The notes beneath the pieces were generated by a model, which made no database searches, was not told the origin of the DNA, and worked only from the letters and a program-made list of their open reading frames with translations. A program made the translations under genes and the position numbers. 64,000 nucleotides of DNA from CATOSP01 sp965197545 (GTDB taxonomy: Bacteria; Chloroflexota; Dehalococcoidia; Lucifugimonadales; UBA3495): the NCBI GenBank assembly GCA_965197545.1, contig CBDANJ010000008.1, positions 2,170,001 through 2,234,000 on the forward strand. The letters are read 5' to 3'. Below are positions 1 through 9,092 of this stretch, piece after piece; within the stretch, counting starts at the first letter, position 1; every line of letters starts with the position of its first letter.

Positions 1-310
1 CGCAAAAGTCTCCCTTCGCGGGAATTGCGGATGGCCTTGCCGAGGCCATGTATGAATCTGAAAATTGCCTATTTTCCTATTAATGACGGGTTGCCGCTGA
101 GGGACATCGTTTGAGAATCATCATGGAGATGACCGATGTGGGATTTAGCCAATCCGCGTCATCGAGTCCGAACAGTTACAGTATCACGCGTCCCCGTGAC
201 CACTACTTGCCGGGGAAGCAGTGAAGGCGTAGAGTAGTGGAAGTTTTGCCCAGGGGAAATTTCTGGACGGATCGAAACCGCTACTCCGAGGGCAAGTAAA
301 GGAGGCAGCC
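1..310. other. Intergenic leader, no gene seen
   Basis: No convincing reading frame or RNA gene is visible in the first 310 bases. The last ten bases carry a GGAGG ribosome binding site for the dehydrogenase that starts at 311. Confidence 0.5.
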
Positions 311-1408
311 ATGCGCCTAGACCCCATCAACCTTTACGACTACGAGGCAAGAGCCAAACAGGTCCTTCCCCACAACAACTGGACGTTCATCGATGCTGGG
401 GCCATGGACGAATTCACCACGCGCCGCAACCGGTCGGCGTTCGAAGACCTAACCCTGCGCCCACGCTTTCTCCGGGATATCACGGAGCGGGACTTGACCA
501 CCACCGTTCTTGGCGAGGAGATCTCCATGCCGGTCATGATCTCCCCCGCGGGCAGCCACATGTTGGCCCACCCCGAGGGTGAGTTGGCGACCGCCAGGGG
601 GGCAGGCATGTCCGACACGCTGATGATGCTCAGCACCTCCTCCAATTACAGCCTGGAAGAAGTCTCGGAGGCGGCTTCCGGACCCCTGTGGTTCCAGCTA
701 TACCACAGAGGATACGATCTCACCGAAATGCTGGTCCACCGGGCCGAAGAAGCCGGTTTCAAGGCCATCGCCTTGACCGTCGACACGCCAGCCCCAAGCC
801 CCAAAGAGCGAGACCTGCGAAACAGGTTCCAGAGGGTTGCGGATCTAGGCAACTTCCGAGCCGAGAGCCGTCCGGAAAGCGAAATCAGTGGCACCGACGA
901 ATCTTCCGGTTTCGATGTGTCGAGGACTCCGCCCCTGACCTGGAAAGAGCTTGAATGGCTGCGCGGACTTACCTCGCTGCCCCTCGTACTCAAGGGCGTT
1001 CGCACCGCCGAAGATGCCCACATCGCCGCCGAGAGCGGTGTCGATGGGATTCTGGTCTCGACCCATGGCGGACGCCAGATGGACATGACAATGGGAGCGA
1101 TCGAAATGGTCCCGGAGATCGTCGATGCATCCAAGGGCCAGGTCGAGGTTTACGTCGACTCCGGTGTCAGACGGGGAAGCGACGTCATAAAGGCGCTGGC
1201 CCTCGGCGCTCGCGCCGTGGCGATTGGCCGGCCCCTGTTTTGGGGATTGGCGGTGGACGGAGCCGACGGCGTTCACGGCGTCTTGGAGCTTCTCAGGGAA
1301 GAGGTGGACCGGTGCCTGGCCTATTGCGGCCAGACCTCCGTCCGCGACCTCGAGCCCAACTTGATTAACATTCCCAACAACTGGGGTCCAGGCAGGATGG
1401 CCCCGTAA
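311..1408 (+). CDS. FMN-dependent alpha-hydroxy acid dehydrogenase/oxidase
   Basis: A 365-residue TIM-barrel flavoenzyme of the glycolate oxidase / L-lactate dehydrogenase (LldD) family, which oxidises 2-hydroxy acids to 2-oxo acids. The family active-site set is readable: Tyr131 (QLY), Asp158 (TVDTP), Lys228 (LVLKG), His252 and Arg255 in STHGGRQ (usually SNHGGRQ), and the FMN-phosphate loop around DSGVRRGSD. Length is normal for the family (350-390). ATG at 311 follows GGAGG at a good distance. It stands alone and ends in a strong hairpin. The substrate (lactate, glycolate, mandelate or other) cannot be told; the Asn-to-Thr change beside the catalytic His is mildly unusual. Confidence 0.9.
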   Translation: MRLDPINLYDYEARAKQVLPHNNWTFIDAGAMDEFTTRRNRSAFEDLTLRPRFLRDITERDLTTTVLGEEISMPVMISPAGSHMLAHPEGELATARGAGMSDTLMMLSTSSNYSLEEVSEAASGPLWFQLYHRGYDLTEMLVHRAEEAGFKAIALTVDTPAPSPKERDLRNRFQRVADLGNFRAESRPESEISGTDESSGFDVSRTPPLTWKELEWLRGLTSLPLVLKGVRTAEDAHIAAESGVDGILVSTHGGRQMDMTMGAIEMVPEIVDASKGQVEVYVDSGVRRGSDVIKALALGARAVAIGRPLFWGLAVDGADGVHGVLELLREEVDRCLAYCGQTSVRDLEPNLINIPNNWGPGRMAP

Positions 1409-1438
1409 CCTTCAGCTGATATCACTCGAAGGGAACAC

Positions 1439-1476
1439 ACGACAGGGCGTCCCGGGAACCCGGGGCGCCCTGTCGT
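1439..1476 (+). terminator. Strong GC-rich hairpin after the dehydrogenase
   Basis: An 18-bp stem with one G-T pair closes over a two-base loop (ACGACAGGG ... CCCTGTCGT), 30 bases after the stop codon. The T-rich tract after it is weak. It lies between two convergent genes and could act both ways. Confidence 0.7.
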
Positions 1477-1522
1477 GAAAGTTAATTTTGTCTGCGCCAA
1501 TCCGCCGGAGGGGGACGCGCTG

Positions 1523-2179
1523 CTACACGGGCCACTGCTCCATGCTGTAGGCCATATCCCAAAACATATATTCATACCTGGTGCTGATGATAAAGGCCTC
1601 GCGCATCGCATCCAGCTCACGCTGATCGGCCTTTTCGGCCTCCCGGTCCACGAAGCTGCGCCAAGCGTCCACACTGTTCTGGAGGAGACCCGCCACGTAG
1701 AACGACGTCCACTGCCCATACAGCGGATGCTCCGACTGTCCTACGCCATCCTTCAACTCGTGGTAGGTCCAAGGACAGGGAAGCAGCGCGGCGGCGGCGG
1801 GACCCAGCCCGTGCATGGATGCCGTAGTCAGCATGTGGTTGACATAAGCGTGGTTGGTCGGAGACCTCCTTACCTTTCGGACCTCGTCCATGGTTAGACC
1901 GGCTTCAGTGACCAGCTTCTGATGCAAAGGCCGCTCGATTGGGGTCATCACCCGCAGAGCCAACTCCTCCAGTAGGTCAGGAGTCGGGGCCTTGGCAAGG
2001 GTCAGGGCCACGGTTCGCGCGAACCCTTCGAGGTACAGGTAGTCCTGTCCCAAGTAATATTGGAACTTCTCAAGGGGGAGGGTGCCGTCCTTGATCTCCC
2101 GAAGAAAAGGCCGTTCGAAAATCTGCTGCCAAATCGGTTCCACTTCGGCCCGAAGTTGGCCGCTAAATCTGTCTGCCAC
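1523..2179 (-). CDS. TenA/PqqC-family protein (thiaminase II-like)
   Basis: Heme-oxygenase-like all-helical protein of the TenA/THI-4/PqqC family. TenA salvages aminopyrimidine from degraded thiamine. Family landmarks are present: the YYLGQDYLYLEGFAR helix, LLPCPWTYHE, and the C-terminal EYMFWDMAYSMEQW segment. I place the start at a GTG (2179), six bases after GGGGAGG. A TTG 12 codons upstream (2215) is also open but has no ribosome site. The gene overlaps the end of the TPR gene by 17 bp, so the two are probably translationally coupled. No other thiamine gene is near, so an unrelated role within this fold is possible. Confidence 0.82.
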   Translation of the reverse strand: MADRFSGQLRAEVEPIWQQIFERPFLREIKDGTLPLEKFQYYLGQDYLYLEGFARTVALTLAKAPTPDLLEELALRVMTPIERPLHQKLVTEAGLTMDEVRKVRRSPTNHAYVNHMLTTASMHGLGPAAAALLPCPWTYHELKDGVGQSEHPLYGQWTSFYVAGLLQNSVDAWRSFVDREAEKADQRELDAMREAFIISTRYEYMFWDMAYSMEQWPV

Positions 2180-3191
2180 CAGCGTCCTCCCCAGTCTCGT
2201 TTTCCTGGTCTCCAAGTAACTCCCGCACGGCGGCCAATGCCCGCTCCGCCTCGGGATAGCCGGGTCTCAATTCCATCGCTTTCAGATAATGGTCCCGCGC
2301 CTCGGCGTGCCGCCCCAACATCACCAGGGAGTTCCCTTTCCTCAAATAGGCCGCGGCCAACGCGGGGTCTAGCCCCAGGGCTAGGTTGAAGTCGACCAGA
2401 GCCGCTTCGTGGTCTGTCTTGTCCGCCAACGCTGTACCCCTGTTCAGGTAGAGGGTGGCGAAAGGCGGACCCAGCCGCATCGCCTGGTCGAAATCGGCAA
2501 TGGCCTCATCGGGCCGTTCCAAGTTCCTCAAACAGATTCCCCGGTTGTAGAACGCGTTGGCAAAGGTCGGAACAACTTCGATCGCTTTCGTGTAGTCGTC
2601 AACGCCCAGGCTAAACTCCTGTATGTCGTGGAACAAGTTTCCCCGGGCGTAGTAGTAGTCCGCGTCGTTGGGCCGGAGTTCAATTGCCCGGGAAAAATGC
2701 TCCCGCGCCGCCTCCCGCCGTCCTGTATCCCGGAAGGCGATCCCCAGGTTGTAATGAGCGTTCGGCATTTCCGGAAGCAGTTGCAGAGCTATTTGGAAGT
2801 CGTCGATAGCCTGGTCGTAATGCCTCAAGGAGGCATGGGCCACGCCCCGGGCGTAGTAATAGTCCGCATCGCCGGGGTTGATGTCGATAGCGTGGTTGTA
2901 GTCCAGCAAGGCTTCGTCGAACCTGCCCATATAACGCCGGACTACCCCTCTGGCGTAATAGGCCGCGGAATATTCCGGGTCGGCCTCCACTGCCAGGGTG
3001 AATTCCCGGATAGCCTGCTCAAGGTCGCCCCCGTTACGGACGGCGAGCCCCCGGCAGTAGTAGGCCTCCGCGAACTGGTCGTTAAGCCGCAGGGCCGCAT
3101 CGAAGTCGGCGATGGCCTGGTCTAACAGTCCCTGTTGGAGGAACATCCGGCCTCGCACCACATAATCGAATTCACTCGGTTCGGTGGACAT
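2163..3191 (-). CDS. Tetratricopeptide repeat protein
   Basis: 342 residues made almost wholly of about nine 34-residue TPR units. Each shows the A/Y-YYARG and LG/L..P spacing (for example YYARGVVRRYMGRFDEA, DYYYARGNLF). No signal peptide or membrane segment is visible, so it is probably a cytoplasmic protein-protein interaction scaffold. It is transcribed with the TenA-like gene (17-bp overlap) and probably the acyl-CoA synthetase upstream, whose stop is only 25 bp away. The partner is unknown. Confidence 0.85.
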   Translation of the reverse strand: MSTEPSEFDYVVRGRMFLQQGLLDQAIADFDAALRLNDQFAEAYYCRGLAVRNGGDLEQAIREFTLAVEADPEYSAAYYARGVVRRYMGRFDEALLDYNHAIDINPGDADYYYARGVAHASLRHYDQAIDDFQIALQLLPEMPNAHYNLGIAFRDTGRREAAREHFSRAIELRPNDADYYYARGNLFHDIQEFSLGVDDYTKAIEVVPTFANAFYNRGICLRNLERPDEAIADFDQAMRLGPPFATLYLNRGTALADKTDHEAALVDFNLALGLDPALAAAYLRKGNSLVMLGRHAEARDHYLKAMELRPGYPEAERALAAVRELLGDQENETGEDAGGRQI

Positions 3192-3216
3192 GTCTACTTG
3201 ATGGAGTCTGGACTCA

Positions 3217-4869
3217 TTAGGCCTGCCTCGCCTTGTCTAGCTCTGACTCCCTAAGCTCCACTCGTCTGATCTTGCCGCTGATAGTCTTGGGTAGTTCCGA
3301 CACAAACTCCACAGCCCGCGGGTATTTGTAGGGAGCCGTGGTAGTCCTAACATGGTCCTGCAGGCTGAGCGCCAATTCGTCTGACCCGACGTAGCCCGGA
3401 GCAAGGATCACAAACGCCTTGACGATGTCTCCGCGCACCGGGTCCGGGCTGGCCACCACCGCGGACTCGGCGACCGCCGGGTGCTCTATCAACGCGCTCT
3501 CCACTTCGAAGGGGCCAATACGATACCCCGCGGAGATGATTACGTCATCGGCCCGGCCGACAAACCAAAAGTACCCGTCCTCGTCCATGTATGCCTTGTC
3601 CCCGGTGAAATACCAGTCTCCGAAAAACGAGGCCTCCATCGCTTCCGGACCTCGCCAATATTCCCGGAACAAGCCCACAGGTCTATCTGGCTTGACGCGC
3701 ACCGCGATTTGCCCCTCTTCATTTGGCGGCAATTCGTTGCCCTCGTCGTCGACGATTGCCACGTGGAAACCGGGCACCGGCTTCCCCATGGAGCCGGGCC
3801 GCACTGGCAGGCAGCGGTAGTTTCCCACCAGAAGCACGGTCTCGGTCTGGCCGTATCCGTCGTAAATGGTCAGACCGGTACCCTCTTCCCACTTGCTCAT
3901 AACCTCGGGGTTTAGGGGCTCACCCGCCCCGGTGCAGTGGCGCAGGTTCCGCAAGTCGTACTTGGTCAGGTCTTCCAGCACCAGCATCCTATAAGCCGTC
4001 GGAGGTGCGCAAAACGACGTGACCCCGTAACGCTCCAGGATACTCATGGTCAACGCCGGGTCAAATCTGCCCCGGGCGTCGTGTTGCAATACCGCCGCCC
4101 CCTGTGTCCACTGACCAAACAGTTTGCCGTATGCGGCCTTCGCCCAGCCGGTGTCCGATAGGGTCCATTGCAAATCGGTAGGTTTAAGGTCGTGCCAGAA
4201 CCTGGCAGTCAAGACGTGGGCCAAACCGTAGGACGCATGAGTGTGGAGCACCATCTTCGGGTAACCCACAGTGCCAGAGGTGAAGTAAATCAGCAGCGGA
4301 TCGTCGCTTCGAGTCGGCTCTACGTCATCCAAGTATGGGGAGTATTCGGCCATCTTATCCTCAAACGACGACCAGCCAGACCGGTGACCTCCCACCATCA
4401 GCAAGTTCTGAAGCGAAGGGCAAGCACCCGCCGCGGCCGCCACCTTTTCCCAGTTTTCCAGGTCGGTCACCGCCAGGGTGGCTTCGGCCTCGTTCACCCG
4501 GTATTCGATGTCATTGGGTGTGCAAAGGGTGGTCGCGGGCATTGGCACGGCGCCCAACTTCATAAGCCCCAGCATAAGGACGTACCACTCCGGGATACGG
4601 GGCAGCATCAGAAACACCCGGTCTCCCCTCGATAAGCCCAGCCCCTTGAGCAGGTTGGCGCACCTATCGGACTGGACTTTCAGGTCCCAGAAAGTGTGGT
4701 GTTGAGCAATCTCCCCACTGGGGTCCAGGGAGATCAGGGCGAGCTTGGTGCGGTCTTCGGCCCATTTGTCCACCACGTCGAAGGCAAAGTTGAAGTGTTC
4801 CGGAACGTCGAGCTTGAAGTCTCGGAAGGTAGCCTCGTAGTCCACCATGTTGGGGCTGGAAGTGTCCAT
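3217..4869 (-). CDS. AMP-forming acyl-CoA synthetase
   Basis: 550-residue ANL-superfamily ligase that activates a carboxylic acid to acyl-AMP and then to acyl-CoA. The P-loop is YFTSGTVGYPK (residues 195-205). The A5 motif is YGQTET, the A7/A8 hinge is YFTGDKAYMDEDGYFWFVGRADD, and the catalytic Lys motif near the C-terminus is PKTISGKIRR. Overall it resembles the medium-chain (ACSM/benzoate-CoA ligase) branch. It lies upstream of the TPR and TenA-like genes on the same strand, with a crotonase further upstream, which suggests catabolism through CoA thioesters. Substrate not inferable. Confidence 0.9.
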   Translation of the reverse strand: MDTSSPNMVDYEATFRDFKLDVPEHFNFAFDVVDKWAEDRTKLALISLDPSGEIAQHHTFWDLKVQSDRCANLLKGLGLSRGDRVFLMLPRIPEWYVLMLGLMKLGAVPMPATTLCTPNDIEYRVNEAEATLAVTDLENWEKVAAAAGACPSLQNLLMVGGHRSGWSSFEDKMAEYSPYLDDVEPTRSDDPLLIYFTSGTVGYPKMVLHTHASYGLAHVLTARFWHDLKPTDLQWTLSDTGWAKAAYGKLFGQWTQGAAVLQHDARGRFDPALTMSILERYGVTSFCAPPTAYRMLVLEDLTKYDLRNLRHCTGAGEPLNPEVMSKWEEGTGLTIYDGYGQTETVLLVGNYRCLPVRPGSMGKPVPGFHVAIVDDEGNELPPNEEGQIAVRVKPDRPVGLFREYWRGPEAMEASFFGDWYFTGDKAYMDEDGYFWFVGRADDVIISAGYRIGPFEVESALIEHPAVAESAVVASPDPVRGDIVKAFVILAPGYVGSDELALSLQDHVRTTTAPYKYPRAVEFVSELPKTISGKIRRVELRESELDKARQA

Positions 4870-5060
4870 AGCACCTCGCTTAGAAGTGAGTCTGGAGGAG
4901 CGGTCTAGGGTGCGCGTTCGCCATTATAGTGCGAATCTTGGAAGGGAGACCAGCCCGGTCAGGCATCACCGTATTATTTCATTCGCGGTGGTTCCATACG
5001 CCCTGGTCGCCTTTGCCAGAGATTGCGGGACGCGCTCGGAACCATAGCCTCTACCGCTGA

Positions 5061-5870
5061 TTAAGCGTTGGGCCGGGCGGATGGGAACTCGGGAGGTCTT
5101 CGCTCCCGCAGCGATTGAAGGCCCTCGCGTATGTCCTCCCCGAAAAACCCCAGGCTCTCCAAGGCCAAAGAGTAGTCGAATGACGTATGTCCCGCCATGC
5201 GAAGCCATTGGTTCAGCGCCCGTTTCGTGTAGCGGATCGCGGTCTGAGGTCCGGCAGCCAGATTGCGGGCAACCTCCATGGCCTTTGGCAGCAACTCTTC
5301 CGATGGCAACGCCATGCTGACCAGCCCGATCCGTTCAGCCTCTCTCCCACTAAGGAAATCACACGTCAGCAGGTAATACTTGGCCTTGGCCATCCCACAT
5401 AGCAAAGGCCAGATCACCGCGGCATGATCGCCAGCGGCAACCCCCAACCGCACGTGTCCGTCGGTGATCCGGGCGTCTTGGGCGGCGATGGATATGTCAG
5501 CCAGAAGCGCCACCGCAAGCCCAGCCCCCACCGCGACGCCATTAATTGCGGAGATCACCGGCTTGTCCAGGTCGATCATGTTGTGGACGATGTCACTCGC
5601 CTCCTGCATGATCCGGCCAACGATCTCCGGGTTCCCGATGGCTTCCTCGATCATGTCGAAGTCACCCCCGGCGGAGAAGGCGTTGCCCGCGCCCGTGATC
5701 ACTGCGACTCGCACCGCAGGATCTTGGCCAATGTCCAACCAGATCCGGCTCAGCTCGTAGTGAAGTTGAAAGTTGGTGGAGTTTAGGGAGTCGGGCCGGT
5801 CCATGGTTAGCAAGGCTACCCCATCTCCTACCTCCACCCTCAGATGTTCGTATTTGCTATAGTCCGACAT
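5061..5870 (-). CDS. Enoyl-CoA hydratase/isomerase-family protein
   Basis: Crotonase-fold protein, 269 residues from the preferred ATG (MSDYSKYEHL). An open frame runs 29 codons further upstream, but that stretch enters a MITE, so it is not native. Oxyanion-hole strands are visible (AGNAFSAGGDFD; NGVAVGAGLAVALLADISIA). In the segment where hydratases carry the first catalytic Glu (usually PEI.LG), this protein has GHVRLGVAAGDH. The usual acidic pair therefore seems to be missing and the reaction may not be ordinary hydration. It shares a strand with the CoA-ligase and CoA-transferase genes. Confidence 0.85.
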   Translation of the reverse strand: MSDYSKYEHLRVEVGDGVALLTMDRPDSLNSTNFQLHYELSRIWLDIGQDPAVRVAVITGAGNAFSAGGDFDMIEEAIGNPEIVGRIMQEASDIVHNMIDLDKPVISAINGVAVGAGLAVALLADISIAAQDARITDGHVRLGVAAGDHAAVIWPLLCGMAKAKYYLLTCDFLSGREAERIGLVSMALPSEELLPKAMEVARNLAAGPQTAIRYTKRALNQWLRMAGHTSFDYSLALESLGFFGEDIREGLQSLRERRPPEFPSARPNA

Positions 5871-5911
5871 GGCAGCCACTCTCTCGCCGGTGAACCTTGA
5901 CCCGGTCTCAG

Positions 5912-6019
5912 TAACCATCTCAAAATAAGGCTTCCCAACTATCTCCCCCTTTCGCAAAAGGGGGATTAAGGGGGATTTCCCCTCGGCCTAAGCCTGTTCG
6001 TTCAGTTTCGAGATCGTTT
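5912..6019. repeat. MITE-C, copy 1 (about 108 bp)
   Basis: Short element with imperfect terminal inverted repeats (TAACCATCTCAAAAT at the left; the right end reads GTTTCGAGAT). It is flanked by CTCAG and CTTAG, a probable 5-bp target duplication. Its core is a CCCCCTTTCGC/AAAGGGGG hairpin. The same element recurs at 31056-31152. It lies between the crotonase start and the CoA-transferase stop. Confidence 0.7.
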
Positions 6020-6020
6020 C

Positions 6021-7253
6021 TTAGTAAATCACCCCGGCCTCGGCCAATCGCTCGATCTCAGACGGCGGCAGGCCAAGTAGTTCACCGAAAACGTACTCGT
6101 TGTCTTCGCCAATATTGCTGTAGTCCCCGAATTCCATCGGTGTCTTCGACAGCCGGGCCGGGGAACTCCAGGCGATCCCCTCGCCTCTCTCCCATTCGGT
6201 TGCGGGCGTTCCGCGTTCCGCTACATAGTAGGGTGTTTCCCGGTAAAAGTTTCTCGCCTTCAGGTGTTCACTATGGAACAGGTCATCGCCTTGAGAAACG
6301 ATGCTCGCCGGCACTCCGGCGGATTGTAGCTTCTCCATGACTACTTCAGCGGCCAGTTGAGACGTCCAAACCTCTATCTTCTCATCCAGCGCGTCCTGGT
6401 TCCTGGAACGGTCCAAAGCGGTAAGAAAACGTGACTCTCCGACCCAGTCCGGGTCTCCAAGGGCCTGGCAAAACGCCGCCCATTCATCGTCAGAGGACAC
6501 CGCTATAGCGCAAAAACGGTCTTCACCCGTGCAACGGTAGACGCCGTGGGGCGCCGCTGATTCGTCCCGGTTGCCTCGCCGGGGCGGCAAGCGTCCGTCT
6601 CGCTGAAAGTCGAGGATGGAGGGGCCCGCGGTGACCGCGCCAGAGCGGAAAATGGACGACTCCATAGTCGCGCCCTTTCCGGTGCGGTGGCGGCGCAACA
6701 ACGCTCCGATGATCGCTACCGGTTGAAATATACCCGTGTGATAATCTGAGTAGGAAGTGTTGATCGCCACGGGAGGCGCACCCTCCTCGCCGCTCATTAA
6801 CGACACTCCCGACATATGTTGGACTAGGATGCCATAGGACTTGTAGGTATAGTACGGCCCGCTGCCGCCAAGTCCTGTTTGCCACATGATCACCTCGTCG
6901 GGCCGCACCTCCTTAACCTTCGGGAAATCCACTCCCCACCGGTCGAGGATATTGCGGCGAAAGTTGGTCATAAAGACATCGCTGACCCCGATCAGCGCTA
7001 GCAGCAATTCTCTGCCTTCGGGCGTGCGGACGTCGAGAGTGATGCGCTTCTTCCCCCGTTGATAGTCGGGCTGGCCCGCGCCCCGCGACCAGGCGGGGAT
7101 AAAGGCCATCTCGTCCAGCACCTTGTTGGTCTCGATTTTGATGACCTCCGCGCCCAGAGAGGCGAGCAAGCGTCCAGTCAAAGGCAAGGCGACGTAGGGG
7201 CCCAATTCCACCACGCGGACTCCCGCCAGGGCCGTTCGGCCTGTCGTTACCAA
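6021..7253 (-). CDS. CaiB/BaiF-type CoA-transferase, catalytic-type
   Basis: Class III CoA-transferase, 410 residues, moving CoA between carboxylic acids. The N-terminal family signature (VRVVELGPYVALPLTGRLL..LGAEVIKIE, residues 12-41) is followed by KKRITLDVRTPEG and the Asp of SYSDYHTG (about residue 170), in the position of the family's catalytic Asp. The start is a TTG overlapping the stop of the aspartic-protease-like gene (TTGGTAACG), so translation is probably coupled. A second CaiB-like gene lacking the Asp lies 440 bp upstream; the two could form a heteromer. Substrate unknown. Confidence 0.88.
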   Translation of the reverse strand: MVTTGRTALAGVRVVELGPYVALPLTGRLLASLGAEVIKIETNKVLDEMAFIPAWSRGAGQPDYQRGKKRITLDVRTPEGRELLLALIGVSDVFMTNFRRNILDRWGVDFPKVKEVRPDEVIMWQTGLGGSGPYYTYKSYGILVQHMSGVSLMSGEEGAPPVAINTSYSDYHTGIFQPVAIIGALLRRHRTGKGATMESSIFRSGAVTAGPSILDFQRDGRLPPRRGNRDESAAPHGVYRCTGEDRFCAIAVSSDDEWAAFCQALGDPDWVGESRFLTALDRSRNQDALDEKIEVWTSQLAAEVVMEKLQSAGVPASIVSQGDDLFHSEHLKARNFYRETPYYVAERGTPATEWERGEGIAWSSPARLSKTPMEFGDYSNIGEDNEYVFGELLGLPPSEIERLAEAGVIY

Positions 7254-7627
7254 ATCGTGAACTCCGTGAACTCTCCTTTGCGGAGACCCGAAAGGTCCAG
7301 TTCATTGTTGTGCGGGTCTAGCCTGATCCACCACTCTTCCATCGTCAAAGCGCCAATGATCACGTCGAGCCGACCCTGCTCGATAAGACCCAACTCCGGG
7401 ATGACGTATGCCGTGACATCCATCTCGAGGTCATCGATCCGTGCCGTGAAATCACAGCGATCTTCAAGTCTCCGGGTCTGACCTCCAAGTCCAACCGAGA
7501 TCACTCTACCCTTCCGATTCGGACCAGGACTCGCTTCAGATGTGACATAGGAGCGCAATGAACCAGTATCAAAAAGCACCGTCAGAAGGTTGCCACCAAC
7601 CTCAATCTGCCTTACTATTCTGGTCAT
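7247..7627 (-). CDS. Retropepsin-like aspartic protease-domain protein
   Basis: 126-residue single-domain protein with the clan AA motif LFDTGSLRSYV (Asp-Thr-Gly) near residue 20 and a hydrophobic flap-like region (DVTAYVIPELGLI). A second motif region, LDVIIGALTMEEW, resembles the ILG-like Gly that follows in retropepsins. Such small bacterial proteins would work as dimers; activity is unproven. It overlaps the CoA-transferase gene by 7 bp and sits between two CoA-transferase genes, an odd partner whose purpose is unclear. Confidence 0.65.
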   Translation of the reverse strand: MTRIVRQIEVGGNLLTVLFDTGSLRSYVTSEASPGPNRKGRVISVGLGGQTRRLEDRCDFTARIDDLEMDVTAYVIPELGLIEQGRLDVIIGALTMEEWWIRLDPHNNELDLSGLRKGEFTEFTIW

Positions 7628-7692
7628 CCTGCCTCCTTGGCGCCGCTCACAAGCTATTGGTTAGAACCGGCCGAGATTTCATCCCTCAACCC

Positions 7693-8928
7693 TTAGATTA
7701 CCCCGGATGCCCTGAGTTCACCCAGCTCAACCAGAGTTAGTCCCAGTTCTCCACAATAGATTTCTTGGTTGTGTTGTCCTAGGAGCGGGGCCGCGGCCCT
7801 GGACGGGGTCACTTCTTCGCTGTCGAATACGCCCAGGGGGTATTTGAGCCTGCCCGCGTTTGAATGCTCCAATTCGGCCCAAAGGTGGCTCGCTTCTAGT
7901 TGCGGGTCCTGAAGCAGGTCCGAGACGTCAGTCACGGGCAGGAATACCAGGTTCCGCTTCTGCCCTTCGTGAAAAAGCTCCTCCGCGGTGAAACGGGTGG
8001 AGAAGTCCACGAAGAGCGCGGTCAGTATGTCTATGTGGGGAGCGCGTTCCTGGTTCCCTCCCCGGTACTGCTCGTTTAACACTTCCTCATTGCCGGTGAC
8101 TTCGTAAATCCACTGGGCCAGCGTATCCCATTCCCTGGGAGTGATGATACCGGCGGATATCCAGCCGTCTTTGCATGGAAAAGCTCCGAGTGGGACGACC
8201 AGTGTGGAGTTGGTCCCCACACGGGTGACATTCTCACCCAGTTGTGTCCAGGCCAGGGCTGGGTGCGCGTCGGTGTAGTAGGTTATGAGGGCTTCTTGAA
8301 GGGAGACGTCTATGTATTGACCTTCGCCGGAAAGCATGTCCCGGTAATAGAGCGCTCCCATGATCGCCACCGCGGCATGTTGCGAGCCGGGGAAGTGGGA
8401 CTGCTCGTTGCCTTGTCTGACCGGCGGCCCGTCGGGGTCTCCGGTGATTTGCATATATCCGCTGGCGGCCATGACAACCAGGTCGGTCGATTTGTAGTCT
8501 CTCCACGGACCGGACTGGCCGAAGGGAGTGATCGACGCCATGACCAGGCCGGGGTTGGTCTCGCTCAGAGAGTTGTATCCCAGTCCCAGCCCCTCCAGGT
8601 ATCCCACCGGAAGACTCTCAACGATAACATCCGCGCTTGCCGCCAACCGCCGCATCAATGTTCGGCCAGCCCCCGTGTCAAGGTCCAGCGTGATAGAGCG
8701 CTTGTTGGTATTGTAGAAGAGGAAGTAGGAGCTTCCTTCGGGGTCCGGCTGGTCCTGATGGAATGGTCCGCGAGTGCGCCCTCGGTCGCCCCAGGGCGGC
8801 TCGATCCTGATGACGTCCGCGCCGTAGTCGGCCAGGAGCTTGGTACAGAACACTCCCTTGTCATCCGTCAAGTCGAGGACACGGTAGGGCGGTAGAAGTT
8901 TATCGTCTTGGACCATTGACCTGGCCAT
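7693..8928 (-). CDS. CaiB/BaiF-family protein, catalytic Asp apparently replaced
   Basis: 411-residue class III CoA-transferase homologue. The N-terminal region (YRVLDLTDDKGVFCTKLLADYGADVIRIEP), NKRSITLDLDTGAGR and SITPFGQSGPW blocks fit the family. At the segment where the catalytic Asp should precede the GLHAA-like helix, it has SHFPGSQHAAVAIMGAL, which places His178 at the Asp position by my alignment. In benzylsuccinate CoA-transferase (BbsEF) one subunit likewise lacks the Asp and pairs with an active one. The active-type gene lies just downstream on the same strand. Confidence 0.83.
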   Translation of the reverse strand: MARSMVQDDKLLPPYRVLDLTDDKGVFCTKLLADYGADVIRIEPPWGDRGRTRGPFHQDQPDPEGSSYFLFYNTNKRSITLDLDTGAGRTLMRRLAASADVIVESLPVGYLEGLGLGYNSLSETNPGLVMASITPFGQSGPWRDYKSTDLVVMAASGYMQITGDPDGPPVRQGNEQSHFPGSQHAAVAIMGALYYRDMLSGEGQYIDVSLQEALITYYTDAHPALAWTQLGENVTRVGTNSTLVVPLGAFPCKDGWISAGIITPREWDTLAQWIYEVTGNEEVLNEQYRGGNQERAPHIDILTALFVDFSTRFTAEELFHEGQKRNLVFLPVTDVSDLLQDPQLEASHLWAELEHSNAGRLKYPLGVFDSEEVTPSRAAAPLLGQHNQEIYCGELGLTLVELGELRASGVI

Positions 8929-9024
8929 TCCAGTGAGTGTGAAATTCGTCGGAAAACGTGGGTCGGCGAGGCCGATTCTAGCCGCGCCGCGCCTATAGAG
9001 TCAAGCAAGGGCTAACCCTTCGGG

Positions 9025-9053
9025 TTTATCGAACATAATGAGGCTGCTATAAT
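9025..9053 (+). promoter_or_regulatory. Candidate promoter for the 9093 MFS gene
   Basis: A perfect TATAAT at 9048-9053 with a poor -35 (TTTATC) 17 bp upstream, 40 bp before the ATG. Only the -10 box is convincing. Confidence 0.4.
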
Positions 9054-9092
9054 GGCCCCGGCCCGCCCTCATCTGCCACCAGGATATTCGCC

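Noticed and set aside
7247..7627. Retropepsin-like gene as a sign of a retroelement
   Set aside because: No reverse transcriptase, repeats or integrase nearby; small stand-alone aspartic-protease-domain proteins are common in bacteria.
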